64,000 nt of DNA from Lacrimispora celerecrescens (GTDB lineage Bacteria > Bacillota > Clostridia > Lachnospirales > Lachnospiraceae), in contig NZ_JPME01000028.1 in assembly GCF_000732605.1 (NCBI RefSeq), positions 18,757 through 82,756 on the forward strand. The letters run 5' to 3'. A model generated the notes under the pieces. The model saw only the letters and a program-made list of their open reading frames with translations. It did not search any database and was not told the DNA's origin. Numbering within the stretch: the stretch's first letter is position 1; each line of letters opens with the position of its first letter. The position numbers were made by a program, and so were the translations under genes. Positions 8,877-16,582 of this stretch are shown piece after piece.

Positions 8877-10604
8877 TTAACGGTATGAGGTCTGAACTGC
8901 CTTCATTAAATACTTCGGATCCTTCACATAAGGGGTGACCGGACAAATCTTTTTATTCGATCCCATCAATGTGTAAACAGCGATTCTGGCGGCCCTGACC
9001 GAATATTCCTCGGTAAATACCATGTCATCCGGAATTTCCACAAACTGGCTTATCATAGCGAAGTTGGTAGAGCCGGCAGGAACTACCTTCGGACGGTCAG
9101 TCATTTTGCGTGGCTGGAACTGGGCATCTACATAAGGCATCATGCAGGGAATGACATTAACCACATCTGCCAGGATTTCATCCTTACGGTTTTCCATGTG
9201 AAGATGGTGGAGAAGCTCGATGAGCATTTCCTCTCCGGTACAATCCTTCATCGGTTTCTTTATGAAGTCCCCTTCACGGTCCGTATAAAGCCCGTATCCC
9301 CAGAAGATCGTCTGGTCCATAGGCTGATTGATAAAATGAGGCTGGGCAGCTACAACTATGCTCATCAGCCAGTTGGAATCCTTAAAGGTCATAAGTGCTC
9401 CGCTTCCAGGTACATTGCCGGAGTAATCCTCAATTAGTTTAAGAAGTTTATTTCCACGGCTTGTTACGGTAAAGCTTTCCCAATTGGTCTCATGAACATC
9501 GCCAAAGAATGGGTAAGGATTTCCAAGTCCAGGTTTCTTAGCCGATACCTTGGTCCATAATTCCCCGGATATTGGTCTTAACACAGGCTCCGGAGCCGGA
9601 GTGTGAAGATCTCCAAGGGTTGCGCTGTCGGTCATACAGGCATTGGTCATGATGCAGATATCGCCATCCTGAAGCTCGATCTGTCTTTCTATCCCGTTAT
9701 CTTTTAAGTGAAGCACTTTAGCTGTAATTCCATCTCCATCTGCGAAATCAATATCTGTAACCGTACAGTTTTCCGCAAAGACAACTCCCTGCTTTCTTAA
9801 ATAGTTTTCCAAAGGACGGATTACACTGTCATACTGGTTCAATGGGGTTCTTGTTACTCCTTCCAAAGTCTCGATCCTTGAAAATTCCAGGATCATCCGG
9901 CGCATGTAGCGGCGGAACTCAAAAAGACTGCTCCATTTCTGGAATGCAAAGGTAGTCTGCCACATATACCAGAAGTTCGTTGTAAAGAAATGAGGCATGT
10001 CAGCGAACCATTCCTCAATGGTCATATCGTCCAGCTTTTCTTCCGGTGTATTCATAAGCTTTAACATGGCCATACGTTCCTGCTGGGTAAAGCCCATGCT
10101 CTTCACATCAAGGATGGTTCCATCCTTATCTACCAGCCTGGCTTTCGCATGGGTTGGATGGGCATGGTCAAAGCTTAAGATCTCTTCGCTTACGCTCCTT
10201 GCAGGGTTATTTAAAGACGGGATGGTACGGAACAGTTCCCAGAAGTTTTCATAAGTCTCTTCATTAAGCATACGTCCGCCCCGGCAAACAAATCCTTTTT
10301 CCGGAGTTCCGATACCATCGTTGCTTCCTCCGAGAATATGCATTCCTTCAAAAATCGTGATCTGGTCTCCCGGCATGTTGCAGTCACGTATGAGATAAGC
10401 CGCTCCTGCCATGCTTCCCAAACCGCCGCCTACAAAATATGCTTTTCCAGGGGCCTGTCCGTTTTCCATATGACTTATGTTTTCTTCATTTTTTAAATCC
10501 ATCTGTTTTTTTGAATAATCATAGGCTTTTTTTGCAGCTACTCCTGCTGCAGTTGCCGCAGCTCCCCATGCAAGCACTTTTCCGAAATTATTTTTTCCTT
10601 TCAT
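8877..10604 (-). CDS. ohyA: Oleate hydratase (myosin-cross-reactive antigen family)
   Basis: This FAD-dependent enzyme hydrates the cis-9 double bond of oleic or linoleic acid to 10-hydroxy fatty acids, probably as detoxification. The 575-residue protein carries the dinucleotide motif in AYFVGGGLGSMAGAAYLIRD (about 55-75), then FEGMHILGGSNDG and CRGGRMLNEETYENFW, all typical of the family. An N-terminal extension of about 50 residues contains a hydrophobic Ala/Gly stretch (VLAWGAAATAAGVAAKKAY) that may anchor it to the membrane. The ATG at 10604 is 8 nt after GGAG; a TTG two codons upstream is less likely. Whether the nearby TetR regulator controls it is unknown. Confidence 0.92.
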   Translation of the reverse strand: MKGKNNFGKVLAWGAAATAAGVAAKKAYDYSKKQMDLKNEENISHMENGQAPGKAYFVGGGLGSMAGAAYLIRDCNMPGDQITIFEGMHILGGSNDGIGTPEKGFVCRGGRMLNEETYENFWELFRTIPSLNNPARSVSEEILSFDHAHPTHAKARLVDKDGTILDVKSMGFTQQERMAMLKLMNTPEEKLDDMTIEEWFADMPHFFTTNFWYMWQTTFAFQKWSSLFEFRRYMRRMILEFSRIETLEGVTRTPLNQYDSVIRPLENYLRKQGVVFAENCTVTDIDFADGDGITAKVLHLKDNGIERQIELQDGDICIMTNACMTDSATLGDLHTPAPEPVLRPISGELWTKVSAKKPGLGNPYPFFGDVHETNWESFTVTSRGNKLLKLIEDYSGNVPGSGALMTFKDSNWLMSIVVAAQPHFINQPMDQTIFWGYGLYTDREGDFIKKPMKDCTGEEMLIELLHHLHMENRKDEILADVVNVIPCMMPYVDAQFQPRKMTDRPKVVPAGSTNFAMISQFVEIPDDMVFTEEYSVRAARIAVYTLMGSNKKICPVTPYVKDPKYLMKAVQTSYR

Positions 10605-10697
10605 ATGCAACGCTCCATTCTATGAATTGTGTTAACTGATATGCTTATATTATCATACTTCATTTTATCCGTCACCATACATGGTTTTTCAGTTGTA

Positions 10698-10728
10698 TAA
10701 AAAAACGACATCAGGGAAATGATGTCGT
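10698..10728 (-). terminator. Minus-strand terminator
   Basis: A 9-bp perfect stem (ACGACATCA/TGATGTCGT) is flanked on its minus-strand exit by a run of seven T. It would stop minus-strand transcription arriving from the TetR gene, which would run antisense through the small gene 10814-11047. Confidence 0.65.
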
Positions 10729-10813
10729 AAAACCAGACAATTTTGCAATTTTGTCTATAGAAGATTTTTTTACCTTATTTTAATATAAAGATAATGAAAA
10801 AGGAGGACTTTTT

Positions 10814-11047
10814 ATGTCGGCAACTATTCACAAACATATCCGGGAGTCCGTCCTGAAAACGGCGCTTCTCCACCAGTTAAGAAACGGGCAGAAATCTCCG
10901 GAGCGAACCGCCCGGAACTTAGAAGAACTGTTGGAAAAATTCAACCCCTTATCCGCAGAGCTTTTTTCTTATTCTGATCTGGTTGTGCTCATTAAAAGCT
11001 GTACTATGGAAGAGTGCCTGGATATCATCATGCATAAGCTTTCTTAA
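10814..11047 (+). CDS. Small protein of unknown function (77 aa)
   Basis: I do not recognise this gene. It has an excellent ribosome site (AGGAGG 7 nt before ATG) and normal codon use, so it is probably real. The predicted protein is mostly helical, with a basic N-terminal half (HKHIRESVLKTALLHQLRNG) and an acidic, Leu-rich C-terminal half containing two Cys-free helices and ending MHKLS. There is no signal peptide or membrane segment. It is convergent with the TetR gene and their 3' ends overlap by 4 bp. Confidence 0.6.
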   Translation: MSATIHKHIRESVLKTALLHQLRNGQKSPERTARNLEELLEKFNPLSAELFSYSDLVVLIKSCTMEECLDIIMHKLS

Positions 11048-11607
11048 AGCCCTGCCTGGCTCCGGAGATAACCGGCCCGCTCCGAAGCCTTGGCCAGGCT
11101 TTTTAAACGTTCCGCCACGAGCCGCGGCTCCGTTCTCATTCCCTTCTCCACCCAGTCAACGATGATTCCGCATATGCCATATGCATAAAATTCTGCGTCA
11201 AAATCCCTCTCCTCTACGGTAAGCTTCTTCTTTTCATCCAGCTTTATAATCGCTTCGGAAAACAGGGCCTTTGCCATCTCAAATAAGTAACTCTCAAAAG
11301 TATGTTCCTGTTCCTTGATGGTATTGATGTAAAAGGCCTTTTCTTCTTTCATATTCTGAAGCAGTTCAAAAATCTTCTGGTCCCAGTTATCAAGGGTAAT
11401 GTCTTCTGCTAATTTAGCAAAATTCTCATTGTAATAGATCCAGCTTAAAAGTTCATATTTATCCTGAAAATGATAATAGAAGGTCTGCCGGTTTAACTCC
11501 CATACCGAAGTGATATTGGATATGGATATCTTATCAAAGGGCTTTTCCCTGCAGACTTGTTTTAAGGCTTCTGCTATTGCTCGTTTTGTAATAAGCGAAT
11601 CCGACAT
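11044..11607 (-). CDS. TetR family transcriptional regulator (DhaS-like C-terminal domain)
   Basis: The 187-residue regulator has an N-terminal TetR helix-turn-helix: ITKRAIAEALKQVCREKPFD, then ISISNITSVWELNRQTFYYHF, ending in the classic FYYHFxDKYEL (about residues 35-52). The C-terminal part (YGICGIIVDWVEKGM) matches the TetR_C_8/DhaS-type effector domain. ATG at 11607 follows GGAGGG. Effector and targets are not visible. Candidates are the oleate hydratase or its own gene, but no clear operator palindrome was found. Confidence 0.85.
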   Translation of the reverse strand: MSDSLITKRAIAEALKQVCREKPFDKISISNITSVWELNRQTFYYHFQDKYELLSWIYYNENFAKLAEDITLDNWDQKIFELLQNMKEEKAFYINTIKEQEHTFESYLFEMAKALFSEAIIKLDEKKKLTVEERDFDAEFYAYGICGIIVDWVEKGMRTEPRLVAERLKSLAKASERAGYLRSQAGL

Positions 11608-11622
11608 AATCCCTCCTATCTG

Positions 11623-12489
11623 TTATTTCATTCCTGTAAAATAGTTGCTTAAGGAGGCAAACTGCTCTAAAGTCAATGCCTCTCCCCGTATGGAGGGCCC
11701 AAGTCCCAGGCTTTCAACCGCTTCCATGATCTGTTCCTTTGTAAAGGGAATCTCCGGAGAATTGTTTAATCCGTTTTGAAGGGTCTTTCTTCTCTGGTTA
11801 AAGGATGCTCGAATCAGCCGGAACATAAGACCAGGATCCTCTGTCTTTACCGGTGGTTCCTTGTGGCGGGTCAGGCGGATGACTGCAGATCCTACGTTAG
11901 GGCGGGGCATGAAGCAGTTAGGAGGAACATTTGCCACAATATATGGATCTGCATAATACTGGACTGCCAGGGAAAGAGCGCCGTAATCTTTGGAACCAGG
12001 CCCTACCTGCATGCGGTCAGCCACTTCCTTCTGAACCATGACCGTGATATTATCGATTGGAACCAGGTTTTCAAAAAGACCCATAATGATGGGGGTCGTG
12101 ATGTAATATGGAAGATTTGCAACAACCTTAATGGGACGTCCGCCGTTATATTGTTCCGTTATCTGATTGATGTCAACTTTAAGAATATCCGCATGGATAA
12201 CGGTTACATTCTCATAGTCTGCCAGGGTCTCGTTGAGTATGGGGATCAGGTTTGAATCGATCTCCACTGCCACTACATGTCTGGCATTTTCAGCCAGGTA
12301 CTGTGTCATCGTACCGATCCCCGGCCCGATTTCCAGAACGCAGTCATCCTTTGTTACGCCTGCCGCGGCTATAATTTTATCTAATACGTGAGTATCTATT
12401 AAAAAATTCTGTCCGAATTTCTTCTGGAATGCGAATTCGTATTTCTTTATGATCTCAATAGTTTTTTGGGGATTTCCCAGTGTTGCCAT
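11623..12489 (-). CDS. rsmA: 16S rRNA dimethyladenosine transferase RsmA/KsgA
   Basis: RsmA dimethylates A1518 and A1519 of 16S rRNA late in 30S maturation. The 288-residue protein has FGQNFLID near residue 22, the SAM-binding block VLEIGPGIGTMTQYL, and NLPYYITTPI, the catalytic NLPY motif. I placed the start at ATG 12489, preceded by GGAGG; the longer reading upstream overlaps tatD and lacks family similarity. It follows tatD by 19 bp in a metG-traX-tatD-rsmA gene string, a common firmicute arrangement. Confidence 0.95.
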   Translation of the reverse strand: MATLGNPQKTIEIIKKYEFAFQKKFGQNFLIDTHVLDKIIAAAGVTKDDCVLEIGPGIGTMTQYLAENARHVVAVEIDSNLIPILNETLADYENVTVIHADILKVDINQITEQYNGGRPIKVVANLPYYITTPIIMGLFENLVPIDNITVMVQKEVADRMQVGPGSKDYGALSLAVQYYADPYIVANVPPNCFMPRPNVGSAVIRLTRHKEPPVKTEDPGLMFRLIRASFNQRRKTLQNGLNNSPEIPFTKEQIMEAVESLGLGPSIRGEALTLEQFASLSNYFTGMK

Positions 12490-12508
12490 GCCTGTCCTCC
12501 GTTTTCTT

Positions 12509-13285
12509 TTATAGCTGTTCCTTAAGCCTGTAAAGCCTTTTGGCATTCTGATTGGTGATATCAATAACTGTTTCTTCCGGAATTCCTTTAATGGCACTGA
12601 TTTCCTGTACCACATAAGGAAGATTGATAGAGGAATTACGCTTTCCCCTGTTGGGCGCGGGAGCCAGATAAGGACAATCCGTCTCCAGGACCAGCTGTTC
12701 CATCGGCATATACTCCACCACTTCTTTAAGTTTCTTTGCATTCTTAAAGGTAAGGACACCTCCGATCCCAAGATAATATCCCATATTTAAGTATTCCCTG
12801 GCGATCTCCTTTCCATAAGAAAAGCAGTGAATCACTCCCCCAATGTCCTTTCCTCCCTCTGACCTCATAATATCCAGAGTATCCTTTGCCGCATCGCGGC
12901 TGTGGATGATGACTGGAAGCTTTACTTCCCTGGCCAGGCTGAGCTGGCGGATAAACCACTTTTTCTGGGTTTCATGATCGGGCTCATCCCAGTAGTAATC
13001 AAGACCGATCTCGCCGATTGCCACAATCTTTTTATGGGAAGAATGTTCCTTCAGCCAGGCTAAGTCTTCCTCGTTCAGTTCTCCGGTTTCATTGGGATGA
13101 ACACCGATGGCTCCGTATATATATGGATATTTCTCTGCAAGTTCCAGTGTATGTCTGGAAGTTTCCATGCTGGCCCCCACATTGGTGACAGCCTCAATTC
13201 CATGGTTATAAAGGCTGGTCAGCAGTTCCTCCCTGTCTTCATCAAATGCCTCATCATCATAATGGGCGTGTGTATCAAAAATCAT
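12509..13285 (-). CDS. tatD: TatD family metal-dependent deoxyribonuclease
   Basis: The 258-residue TIM-barrel metallohydrolase starts MIFDTHAHYDDEAF with the metal-binding HxH. GEIGLDYYW gives the bridging Glu near residue 92, and HSRDA, HCFSYG and LETDCPYLAPAP supply the remaining ligands. Start ATG 13285 follows AAGGAGA and overlaps the traX-like stop as ATGA, suggesting coupled translation. TatD proteins act as 3'-5' DNases in DNA repair or turnover. Confidence 0.93.
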   Translation of the reverse strand: MIFDTHAHYDDEAFDEDREELLTSLYNHGIEAVTNVGASMETSRHTLELAEKYPYIYGAIGVHPNETGELNEEDLAWLKEHSSHKKIVAIGEIGLDYYWDEPDHETQKKWFIRQLSLAREVKLPVIIHSRDAAKDTLDIMRSEGGKDIGGVIHCFSYGKEIAREYLNMGYYLGIGGVLTFKNAKKLKEVVEYMPMEQLVLETDCPYLAPAPNRGKRNSSINLPYVVQEISAIKGIPEETVIDITNQNAKRLYRLKEQL

Positions 13286-14016
13286 AGGAATCTCCTTATA
13301 ATAATCAAACGCAGAATATAAAGCAAAACTAAGTGAGCGGGATAAAACCAATAAAAAAAGTATTTTAAATTATTTTTTCCTCTCGCCCCGCTGTACATAC
13401 GGATGGGGATGAAAGCCAGGATGGCGGCTCCAAAGCAGCTAAGGCTTTCTACGGCTGCCAGAATTCCTGCAAATATGGTCTGTCTTTTCTTATCTTTATA
13501 AAAAACATAAAAAAGCAGGATCATGGAAATCCCAATGATATTATAATCACATTTAAGAAGAACAGCCGCTCCGCATCCGGCCAAAAATACCAGGGTCTGC
13601 CTGATTGGGTTACCAAAAACCTTATCATACCAGTAAATAACCCATAGACCAATGAACAGGGTAAAATATACATTCTGATATCCTGGGTAAAGCCATGTGT
13701 CAAAGACAGCCAGGTCAAAAGGAATCTCAGAAATAAGAGCGAATAAAAAAAGCCTGGCACCATATTTCTTAATATCCCTGGTATGGAAAAATCCTTCTAC
13801 CAGCAGAAAACAAAAGATAGGAAATGCAATTCTTCCAATGGTGCGAAGCGCCAGGTTCGCTATACTCACCCAGGCCAAGGGGTTCTCCTGATATTTTAAT
13901 ATACCATTTTCAAGAATAGCCACTCCGATATGATCTATGAGCATGGTAACAATGGCGATCATCTTTAAGGAGTTTCCTGTTATTCCTTTTATGCGGGCGA
14001 TCATTGATTCCTTCAT
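13282..14016 (-). CDS. TraX family integral membrane protein
   Basis: The 244-residue protein has about seven predicted membrane helices and the TraX-family start GNSLKMIAIVTMLIDHIG, followed by RTIGRIAFPIFCFLLVEGF. The family is named for F-plasmid pilin N-acetylase. Chromosomal homologues in clostridia are common and mostly uncharacterised acyltransferase-like proteins, so no conjugation role should be inferred. It ends in a 4-bp ATGA overlap with tatD. Confidence 0.82.
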   Translation of the reverse strand: MKESMIARIKGITGNSLKMIAIVTMLIDHIGVAILENGILKYQENPLAWVSIANLALRTIGRIAFPIFCFLLVEGFFHTRDIKKYGARLFLFALISEIPFDLAVFDTWLYPGYQNVYFTLFIGLWVIYWYDKVFGNPIRQTLVFLAGCGAAVLLKCDYNIIGISMILLFYVFYKDKKRQTIFAGILAAVESLSCFGAAILAFIPIRMYSGARGKNNLKYFFYWFYPAHLVLLYILRLIIIRRFL

Positions 14017-14039
14017 GGAATTCTCCTTCTTAAAACAAT

Positions 14040-14065
14040 AAGGCCGGATTCGATTACCCGGCCTT
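14040..14065 (-). terminator. Terminator after metG
   Basis: The stem AAGGCCGG/CCGGCCTT has a 10-nt loop, followed on the minus strand by a T-rich TTATTGTTTT. It lies between metG and the traX-like gene; some read-through into traX-tatD-rsmA is likely. Confidence 0.65.
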
Positions 14066-14105
14066 TCGTTGTTTCTTTTAAAGTGTCTTCAGATATTCCC
14101 TTGTA

Positions 14106-16085
14106 TTAGCAGATTTCCGCTCCTGCCGGCATTGTTTTCTCCGGTACCATAAGGGATAGGTTGCCTTCTGCATCTTCCGCGCAGAGAAGCATGCCTTCAG
14201 ACATGACTCCAGCCAGTTTTGCTGGTTTTAAGTTTACCACAACCATCACCTTTTTGCCAACCATTTCTTCCGGTGAATAGTGAGCTTTGATTCCGCTGAC
14301 GATCTGTTTTACCTGACTTCCGATTCTCACCTGGGAACACAGAAGCTTCTTTGACTTTGGAACCGCTTCACAGGCAATGATCTCACCTACCTGGAACTGA
14401 AGCTTGGCAAAATCGTCGTATTCAATCTCTGCCTTGGCTTCTATATCAATCACGGCCGAAGCATCTTCTTTGGCAGCCTCTTTCGATTCTGCCTCTTTCG
14501 GCCCATACATGGCTTCCACCTTCTCCATGACTTCTTTGATATCCATTCGGGCAAACAAGATCTCCGGTTTATCCGTAACCTTGTTCCCAGAGGGATATAA
14601 ACCAAATTCATTCATCTGGGATAAATCTCTTTTTTCTGTATTCAGCTGGTTAAGAATTTTTTTCGATGTATTCGGCATAAAGGAGTCAAGGAGAGATGCT
14701 CCGATGGCAATGGCCTCCGTCAGATTATAAAGAACGGTTTCCAGCCGGCTCTTTGATGCTTCATCCTTAGCAAGAGTCCATGGAGCAGTTTCATCAATGT
14801 ATTTGTTGCTTCTTCTGAAAATGTTAAAGATTGCTGTCATAGCATCAGCAACGCGGAGTTTCTCCATCTTCTCCTGTACCTTTTTCACTTCTTCCAGCAC
14901 GACTGCCTTTAAGTCTTCATCAACAGCATCCACTGCCTTCCCGTCAGACACAATTCCGCCAAAGTATTTATTGGACATGGAAATGGTACGGTTCACCAGA
15001 TTGCCAAGGATATTGGCAAGGTCAGAGTTCATACGCTCCACCATAAGCTCCCAGGAGATGACACCGTCATTGTCAAATGGCATTTCATGAAGGACGAAAT
15101 AGCGGACTGCATCCACACCAAAGAAATCCACCAGGGTATCTGCATACAGGACATTACCTTTGGATTTGCTCATCTTACCGTCCCCCTGAAGCAGCCAGGG
15201 ATGGCCAAATACCTGCTTTGGCAGAGGAATATCAAGGGCCATCAGGAAAATAGGCCAGTATATTGTATGGAAGCGGATAATATCCTTACCGATCAGGTGA
15301 AGGTCTGCCGGCCATAATTTGGCAAACTGATCACTGCTTTTGCCGTCACAATCATAGCCGATTCCGGTAATATAATTGGTCAGCGCATCAAGCCAGACAT
15401 AGGTGACATGCTTCGGATCAAAGGACACCGGAATTCCCCATTTAAAAGTAGTCCTGGATACACAAAGATCCTGAAGCCCCGGAAGTAAGAAATTGTTCAT
15501 CATCTCATTTTTTCTGGACACAGGCTGGATAAAGTCCGGGTTCTCATTGATGTGTTTTATCAAACGATCCGCGTATTTGCTCATGCGGAAGAAATATGCC
15601 TCTTCTTTTGCCGGCTTTACCTCACGGCCGCAGTCCGGACATTTGCCGTCTACAAGCTGGGATTCTGTGAAAAAGGATTCACAGGGGGTGCAGTATAAGC
15701 CTTCGTAATGTCCTTTATAAATATCACCCTGATCATAGAGTTTCTTAAAGATCTTCTGAACCTGTTCCTCGTGGTCTTTGTCAGTGGTGCGGATGAATTT
15801 ATCGTAAGAGGTGTTCATCAAATCCCAAATACTCTTTATTTCACCGGCTGCCCTGTCTACAAATTCCTTCGGCGAAATACCTGCGGCCTCTGCCTTTTCC
15901 TCAATCTTCTGGCCATGTTCATCGGTTCCTGTCTGGAAAAATACGTCATAGCCTTCCGCCCTTTTATAACGGGCAATCGCATCTGCAAGTACTGCCTCAT
16001 AAGTATTGCCAATATGAGGCTTTCCTGATGCATAGGCAATGGCTGTGGTGATATAATATGGTTTTTTGTTAGAATCTTTACACAT
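14106..16085 (-). CDS. metG: Methionyl-tRNA synthetase
   Basis: MetG charges tRNA-Met. The 659-residue class I synthetase has a HIGH-type motif in KPHIGNTYEA (about 18-27) and KMSKSKGNVL near residue 305. A Cys4 zinc knuckle (CTPCESFF..CPDCG) lies near residue 125. A C-terminal EMAP-II/Arc1p-like tRNA-binding domain (about 555-659; FAKLQFQVGEIIACEAVP) is joined by an Ala/Glu-rich linker. Start ATG 16085 follows AGGAGG. It is preceded by a T-box leader, so expression should rise when tRNA-Met is uncharged. Confidence 0.97.
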   Translation of the reverse strand: MCKDSNKKPYYITTAIAYASGKPHIGNTYEAVLADAIARYKRAEGYDVFFQTGTDEHGQKIEEKAEAAGISPKEFVDRAAGEIKSIWDLMNTSYDKFIRTTDKDHEEQVQKIFKKLYDQGDIYKGHYEGLYCTPCESFFTESQLVDGKCPDCGREVKPAKEEAYFFRMSKYADRLIKHINENPDFIQPVSRKNEMMNNFLLPGLQDLCVSRTTFKWGIPVSFDPKHVTYVWLDALTNYITGIGYDCDGKSSDQFAKLWPADLHLIGKDIIRFHTIYWPIFLMALDIPLPKQVFGHPWLLQGDGKMSKSKGNVLYADTLVDFFGVDAVRYFVLHEMPFDNDGVISWELMVERMNSDLANILGNLVNRTISMSNKYFGGIVSDGKAVDAVDEDLKAVVLEEVKKVQEKMEKLRVADAMTAIFNIFRRSNKYIDETAPWTLAKDEASKSRLETVLYNLTEAIAIGASLLDSFMPNTSKKILNQLNTEKRDLSQMNEFGLYPSGNKVTDKPEILFARMDIKEVMEKVEAMYGPKEAESKEAAKEDASAVIDIEAKAEIEYDDFAKLQFQVGEIIACEAVPKSKKLLCSQVRIGSQVKQIVSGIKAHYSPEEMVGKKVMVVVNLKPAKLAGVMSEGMLLCAEDAEGNLSLMVPEKTMPAGAEIC

Positions 16086-16106
16086 TCTGTTTTCCTCCTG
16101 TTTATG

Positions 16107-16440
16107 AAATGGGAATTCAAATAAAAACCCGTCTTAAAATATCCTTTCGGAAATTTAAAGACGGGGAACTGTCCCGTGTTACCACTTTAATTTATCCGTA
16201 CCTTACAGTACAGACCTTACCGGCTGCGTTTGTTCCATAAAATCCCCCTAAGATCTTATGGTTACTTAATAACAGTCTGACACGATAACGGGTGTAACCG
16301 TCGAAATTTAAAGGCGCTGTTTCGCCAATTCAATTCCGCTGCTCCAAGGCCATGTTGGGAAATACGCTCAAGCTTCCTTTTCAGCTTCCGGAAGTCTCTG
16401 CACATGAGGTTAATTTCTTACTCTTCTTTTCTCAGCATTC
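16107..16440 (-). promoter_or_regulatory. T-box leader of metG
   Basis: The untranslated leader between metG and its promoter holds the conserved T-box sequence on the minus strand (AAAGTGGTAACACGGG, at 16173-16188). It lies just ahead of a terminator whose left arm can pair alternatively with it. The long upstream part (16200-16440) is rich in paired segments as expected for Stem I. The TGGT of the T-box is complementary to the ACCA end of tRNA-Met. An ATG lies in the Stem I region, but I did not fold it to prove that it is the specifier. Confidence 0.88.
16123..16165 (-). terminator. T-box-controlled terminator of metG
   Basis: On the minus strand CCCGTCTTTAAAT pairs with ATTTTAAGACGGG around a 12-nt loop and is followed by TTTTT. 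It is the off-state hairpin of the metG leader. Confidence 0.85.
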
Positions 16441-16465
16441 TAGAAATTAGATTGTTAGTAACCCT

Positions 16466-16494
16466 AGTTTAATAGTTTCAGTAGGGTTTGTCAA
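16466..16494 (-). promoter_or_regulatory. SigA-type promoter of metG
   Basis: On the minus strand TTGACA and TAAACT are separated by 17 bp, about 380 bp ahead of the metG ATG and immediately upstream of the T-box leader. The spacer and -10 lie in an inverted repeat AACCCTA/TAGGGTT of unknown meaning. Confidence 0.75.
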
Positions 16495-16582
16495 GCGGGT
16501 ATGTTGATACATCAGTGCTTTTGTCATGACTTTTTTAATATCATCATATAAATAATAATAGTGAATCACGGAGGAATAAAAT

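Noticed and set aside
12490..12771. Extended N-terminus of RsmA overlapping tatD
   Set aside because: The extra residues are a shadow of tatD; RsmA proteins start just before the FGQNFL motif and ATG 12489 has a strong GGAGG site.
13282..14016. Conjugation function suggested by the TraX family name
   Set aside because: No relaxase, coupling protein or other transfer genes are near; chromosomal TraX-like proteins are common and unrelated to transfer.
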